64,000 nucleotides of DNA, from contig NZ_MEHJ01000001.1 of the NCBI RefSeq assembly GCF_001746415.1, forward strand, positions 7,756,501 to 7,820,500. The letters run 5' to 3'. The notes beneath the pieces are model-generated. The model did not search any database. It was not told where the DNA came from and saw nothing but the letters and a program-made list of their open reading frames with translations. The DNA comes from Streptomyces agglomeratus (GTDB lineage Bacteria; Actinomycetota; Actinomycetes; Streptomycetales; Streptomycetaceae). Below, one piece after another: positions 61,642 to 64,000 of the stretch (its first letter is position 1; the number at the start of each line of letters is the position of its first letter). Both the position numbers and the translations under genes were made by a program.

Positions 61642-61657
61642 GGTAACAGCTGTTACC
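61642..61657. promoter_or_regulatory. Perfect 16-bp palindrome, probable antitoxin operator
   Basis: GGTAACAGCTGTTACC lies 9-24 bases before the antitoxin start. The position overlaps where the ribosome site or promoter would be, as expected for an autoregulated toxin-antitoxin operon. Confidence 0.7.
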
Positions 61658-61665
61658 GTGCTGGT

Positions 61666-61905
61666 GTGGCTGAAACGCAGCTGGGTGCCCGGGTCGATCA
61701 GGATGTCGCGGAACTTGCGAAGAAGCGTGCCGCTGACTTGGGGCTGAGCATCGGGGATTACCTCGCTCGCCTCGTTCAGGACGACGCCAGCGGCGTGCGG
61801 GCGCGCGCCGTGGACGCAGCCGCCCGCTTCCTCGCCGAGCATCAGGATGTCTTCGACGAGACCGAGGATGCCCGGGAAACCCGTCGGGGTGAGCGCGCCG
61901 CCTGA
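61666..61905 (+). CDS. Ribbon-helix-helix-like antitoxin
   Basis: 79 residues from a GTG (AETQLGARVDQDVAELAKKR, AADLGLSIGDYLARLVQDDA), the form of CopG/Phd-like antitoxins that bind DNA through an N-terminal strand and neutralise a toxin with the C-terminal helix. The next gene starts one base before its stop, the typical arrangement of a toxin-antitoxin pair. A palindrome sits directly upstream. Confidence 0.7.
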   Translation: MAETQLGARVDQDVAELAKKRAADLGLSIGDYLARLVQDDASGVRARAVDAAARFLAEHQDVFDETEDARETRRGERAA

Positions 61906-62270
61906 TGGAGCTGCACATCCATGTTGCCCGGATTGTGTAGGTCGCCCAGGCTGCCGGCGCCAACGATCCCGCTCCTGACGACTATGGCGTCCCCGTGTCG
62001 GCAGTCGCTCGCCATAGGGCCGAGCTTTTCGAGCAGTCGGTTTACGACGGCTCGTACGCCAAGGCAGCCGCCCTGGTGCACACCCTGGGACGGTGCCGCT
62101 GGCTGGAGCGCTCCAACTTCGCCGTCGCCGCCGCGACCGGCGTGATGTACCTGGAAGCCGCCGGCATCGCGGTCAAGCCCACCCGCGACGACGCCATTGC
62201 CCTGAGGGATCGTCTCCTGGACCCGACCTGTACCGCTGCGCAGATCGCGACATTGCTGCGTTCCTGGAGG
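61905..62270 (+). pseudogene. Fic/Doc-type toxin, early nonsense codon and truncated end
   Basis: The ATG at 61905 opens ELHIHVARIV and then a TAG at codon 12. The same frame continues VAQAAGANDPAPDDYGVPVS, AVARHRAELFEQSVYDGSYA, AAALVHTLGRCRWLERSNFA, VAAATGVMYLEAAGIAVKPT. That is the Doc-like toxin scaffold of actinobacterial Fic-family pairs. The normal end is replaced near 62270 by unrelated sequence. The toxin is dead, so only the antitoxin and its operator remain. Confidence 0.65.
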
Positions 62271-62292
62271 TGTTCTCGACCGGCCGGAAGAC

Positions 62293-62478
62293 TCAGGGCT
62301 GGCTCGGCGTGCCCTGGACCAGGCCGGGCTGCGTGCTCGTGTCGCCGTAGATCTGCGAGGCGCCGTTGCCGGTGACGGTGTTGATGCCGCCGGGGTCGTC
62401 GGCTGCGGTGATTCCTCCTGCGTCGGCGACGAGGGCAGCAGGCAGGCCGAAAGCAGCGAAAGCAGTGCGGATACGCAT
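62293..62478 (-). CDS. Small secreted peptide, C-terminus probably fused
   Basis: 61 residues from an ATG at 62478. A signal peptide (RIRTAFAAFGLPAALVADAG) precedes a Gly/Asn/Thr-rich mature part (GINTVTGNGASQIYGDTSTQ). Streptomyces have many such short secreted proteins. The last residues (GTPSQP) run into the toxin relic, so the natural end is probably lost. Confidence 0.5.
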   Translation of the reverse strand: MRIRTAFAAFGLPAALVADAGGITAADDPGGINTVTGNGASQIYGDTSTQPGLVQGTPSQP

Positions 62479-63037
62479 GACACTCCAGTCTGAATTCGGG
62501 AAACACGTCTCACAGACCAGTGGATCACCCGGCTTGCCGCTCTTGTGCCTATTCATGCGATTGTCGGAGGGTGAGGCAGGAGTCCCCTCACCCTACGAAA
62601 GCCTTGACGGCTCGGGGCAGGCCAGGACTTTCGTATGCATCGGGAGAAGCTGACACGGCCCAGAGGTCATCTCGGGGCCGACCGGTCGTGCCGGCCGCGC
62701 GGGGGTGAAACAGCGGAGTCGAAACAGGTACGGTTCTCGACCGTGCCGGACAGGGGCGGGCGCCCGGTGCGGACAGGAGCGTTCGGAAGGTGTTCGTGCG
62801 CGGCTTCCTTGCGGGGCGCATCCGACGAGCGGACGACCATCGCTCGGCCGGAGAGGACGGTTCGGCGAAGGCACCCTTGCGATATCCGTGTCCCTGGCCA
62901 ACGATGACTCCATGCCTACGATCAATGAACGATCCGTAGTCGCAAGGGAATTGAGCGTCCCGGTGTTCCTTGCACCGGCCCCTCCCATACCTTCCTCTCT
63001 GCTTTTGGGGTGTTTCCGCGTCGACGGGGACAGCTGA
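62479..63037. other. No recognised gene
   Basis: Upstream region of the PLP enzyme. Frames on both strands are short shadows. No promoter pattern clear enough to name. Confidence 0.4.
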
Positions 63038-64000
63038 GTGGAGCCGGACCAGGAGCGAGTGCCCCGACCACCGAGTGCCCCGATGGTCACCCCGTTGGCG
63101 ACGGTAGGGATGCTCGTCGACGGGCAGCCGCGGACGCTGTTGCTGAAGCTGGAGTCACGGGGCGAACACGGCTCGGTGAAAGGCCGGACCGCGCGGGCGC
63201 TGTGGGCGGACGTCGCCGACCGGGTGACCCCGGAGGTGGGGCTCATCGAGTCGACATCCGGCAATCTCGGGGTGGCGCTGGCCGCTGTCGCCGCGTCGCA
63301 CCGGGTGCCCTTCACCGCGGTCATGGACGTCCGGAGCAGCGCCGTGCTCGTCGAGGCCGTCCGGGCTCACGGCGCCGATGTGGTGATGATCGATGAGCCG
63401 GACGGAGCGGGCGGTTACTTGCTGAGCCGGCTTTCGTACGTCGAGCAGCGGTTGCTCGCCGAGCCGCGGTTGGTCTGGCCCGACCAGTACCGCAATCCGG
63501 CCAGTCCGCGGGTGCACCGGGAGACGACGGCTCCCGAGCTGTGGGAACAGACGTCGCGGCGCGCGATGAGCGTGGTCGTGGCGGTGTCCACGGGCGGGAC
63601 GCTCGCCGGATTCCGGGACTTCGCCCGATCGGCACGGCCGGACTGGGAACTGGCCGCCGTGGACGTGGTGGGATCCGCGGCACTGGGCGGTGCGGGCAGT
63701 GAACGCATTCTGCCCGGCATCGGGGCGAGCCGGCCGTCGGAATTCCTGCCGCACGGTCACCGGCCCACCCTGCGGGTGCCCGCGTCGAACGCCGTCCACG
63801 CCTGTCTCTGGCTGGAGGCGACCACTGGGCTGGGCGTGGGCGCCAGCTCCGGTGCCGCCATAGCCGCGGCCATGCGGCTCTTTCGTGCCGTGCCGGCCCG
63901 CGAGACGGTCGCCTGCCTGTGCCCCGACGGCGCGAACCGGTACCAGGGCACGGTGTACGACCCGCGCTGGCGCGGGCGGCAGGCCCTCACGGGGCCCGGT
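63038..64000 (+). CDS. SbnA/cysteine-synthase-like PLP enzyme, cut by window edge
   Basis: From a GTG at 63038 (GGGGACAGCTGA upstream) 321 codons run to the edge without a stop. The fold-type II signature is complete: LLLKLESRGEHGSVKGRTAR (Lys for PLP), VGLIESTSGNLGVALAAVAA (phosphate or substrate loop), SVVVAVSTGGTLAGFRDFAR (PLP phosphate loop), GLGVGASSGAAIAA. SbnA-type enzymes join O-phosphoserine to glutamate on the way to 2,3-diaminopropionate; a plain cysteine-synthase role is also possible. The family usually sits in siderophore or peptide antibiotic clusters, which would lie to the right of the window. Confidence 0.8.
   Translation, partial: MEPDQERVPRPPSAPMVTPLATVGMLVDGQPRTLLLKLESRGEHGSVKGRTARALWADVADRVTPEVGLIESTSGNLGVALAAVAASHRVPFTAVMDVRSSAVLVEAVRAHGADVVMIDEPDGAGGYLLSRLSYVEQRLLAEPRLVWPDQYRNPASPRVHRETTAPELWEQTSRRAMSVVVAVSTGGTLAGFRDFARSARPDWELAAVDVVGSAALGGAGSERILPGIGASRPSEFLPHGHRPTLRVPASNAVHACLWLEATTGLGVGASSGAAIAAAMRLFRAVPARETVACLCPDGANRYQGTVYDPRWRGRQALTGPG

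Noticed and set aside
62593..63324. 243-codon minus-strand frame
   Set aside because: It is mostly antisense to the PLP enzyme start and has Ser/Arg-rich composition.
1..64000. rRNA and tRNA genes, riboswitches
   Set aside because: I saw no rRNA-like stretch, no tRNA cloverleaf with a GGTTCRA arm, and no riboswitch core that I could recognise by eye; a covariance-model search would be decisive.

Overview
The window is very GC-rich DNA with GTG/ATG/TTG starts, GGAGG-type ribosome sites and gene families typical of Streptomyces (gas-vesicle gvpF/G/Y/Z/J, Asp23/Gls24-AmaP envelope-stress genes, actinobacterial Ku, DUF6286, PRC-barrel and mycothiol-type thiol proteins). It looks like an accessory part of a Streptomyces chromosome arm or large plasmid. 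Intact metabolic genes lie between more than a dozen insertion-sequence (IS) relics and pieces of integrative elements. Many otherwise clean genes carry a single-base insertion or deletion, so either decay is recent or the sequence has homopolymer errors.

Layout. 1-4300: frameshifted Ku, an IS701 relic and an intact IS630 with TA target duplications. 4.7-6.3 kb: DHA2 exporter. 6.5-8.1 kb: relaxase relic and two transfer-region genes. 8.2-9.6 kb: IS5 relic and a coiled-coil gene relic. 9.7-10.5 kb: arylamine N-acetyltransferase. 11.7-15.1 kb: Asp23/DUF6286/AmaP operon and a divergent P10-like gene. 15.2-19.3 kb: IS481 and Lrp/AsnC relics, then a broken gas-vesicle cluster without gvpA. 19.7-25.9 kb: TPR protein and a minus-strand block of Nudix, two methyltransferases, a triple-Nudix fusion and a truncated ABC ATPase. 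25.9-26.2 kb: junction of unrelated gene ends. 26.2-28.5 kb: OhrR-like regulator, catalase-like protein and Nudix.

28.5-33.9 kb: a dense IS graveyard with a second Ku fragment, an IS3 fragment and an integrase tail. 34.0-35.3 kb: hemerythrin and an alpha/beta hydrolase. 36.6-39.5 kb: LysR, DsbA-like and EamA cassette. 39.9-42.3 kb: small genes and IS5 relics. 42.3-46.8 kb: element-type cargo (HTH protein, CoiA-like nuclease, and a tiny Asp-rich peptide joined to a protein-isoaspartate-type methyltransferase). 46.8-53.4 kb: HNH relic, cytochrome P450, squalene-hopene cyclase, PAP2-like protein and an ABC-2 exporter. 53.4-55.3 kb: IS relics including an internally deleted IS256. 55.5-58.6 kb: hydrolase, PRC-barrel, small membrane protein and acyl-CoA carboxylase relics. 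58.6-60.8 kb: nested IS1380/IS3/IS256 fragments. 60.9-62.5 kb: LysM protein, antitoxin with a broken Fic/Doc-type toxin, and a small secreted peptide. 63.0-64.0 kb: start of a SbnA/cysteine-synthase-like PLP enzyme that runs off the edge.

Most likely working units: the Asp23-AmaP envelope operon (one member broken), the OhrR/catalase pair, the LysR/thiol-oxidoreductase/EamA cassette, the Nudix-methyltransferase block, the cyclase-P450 pair with its neighbours, and the peptide-methyltransferase pair. The last three are the best candidates for uncharacterised biosynthetic systems. All assignments come from reading translated sequence by eye; no database search was run.
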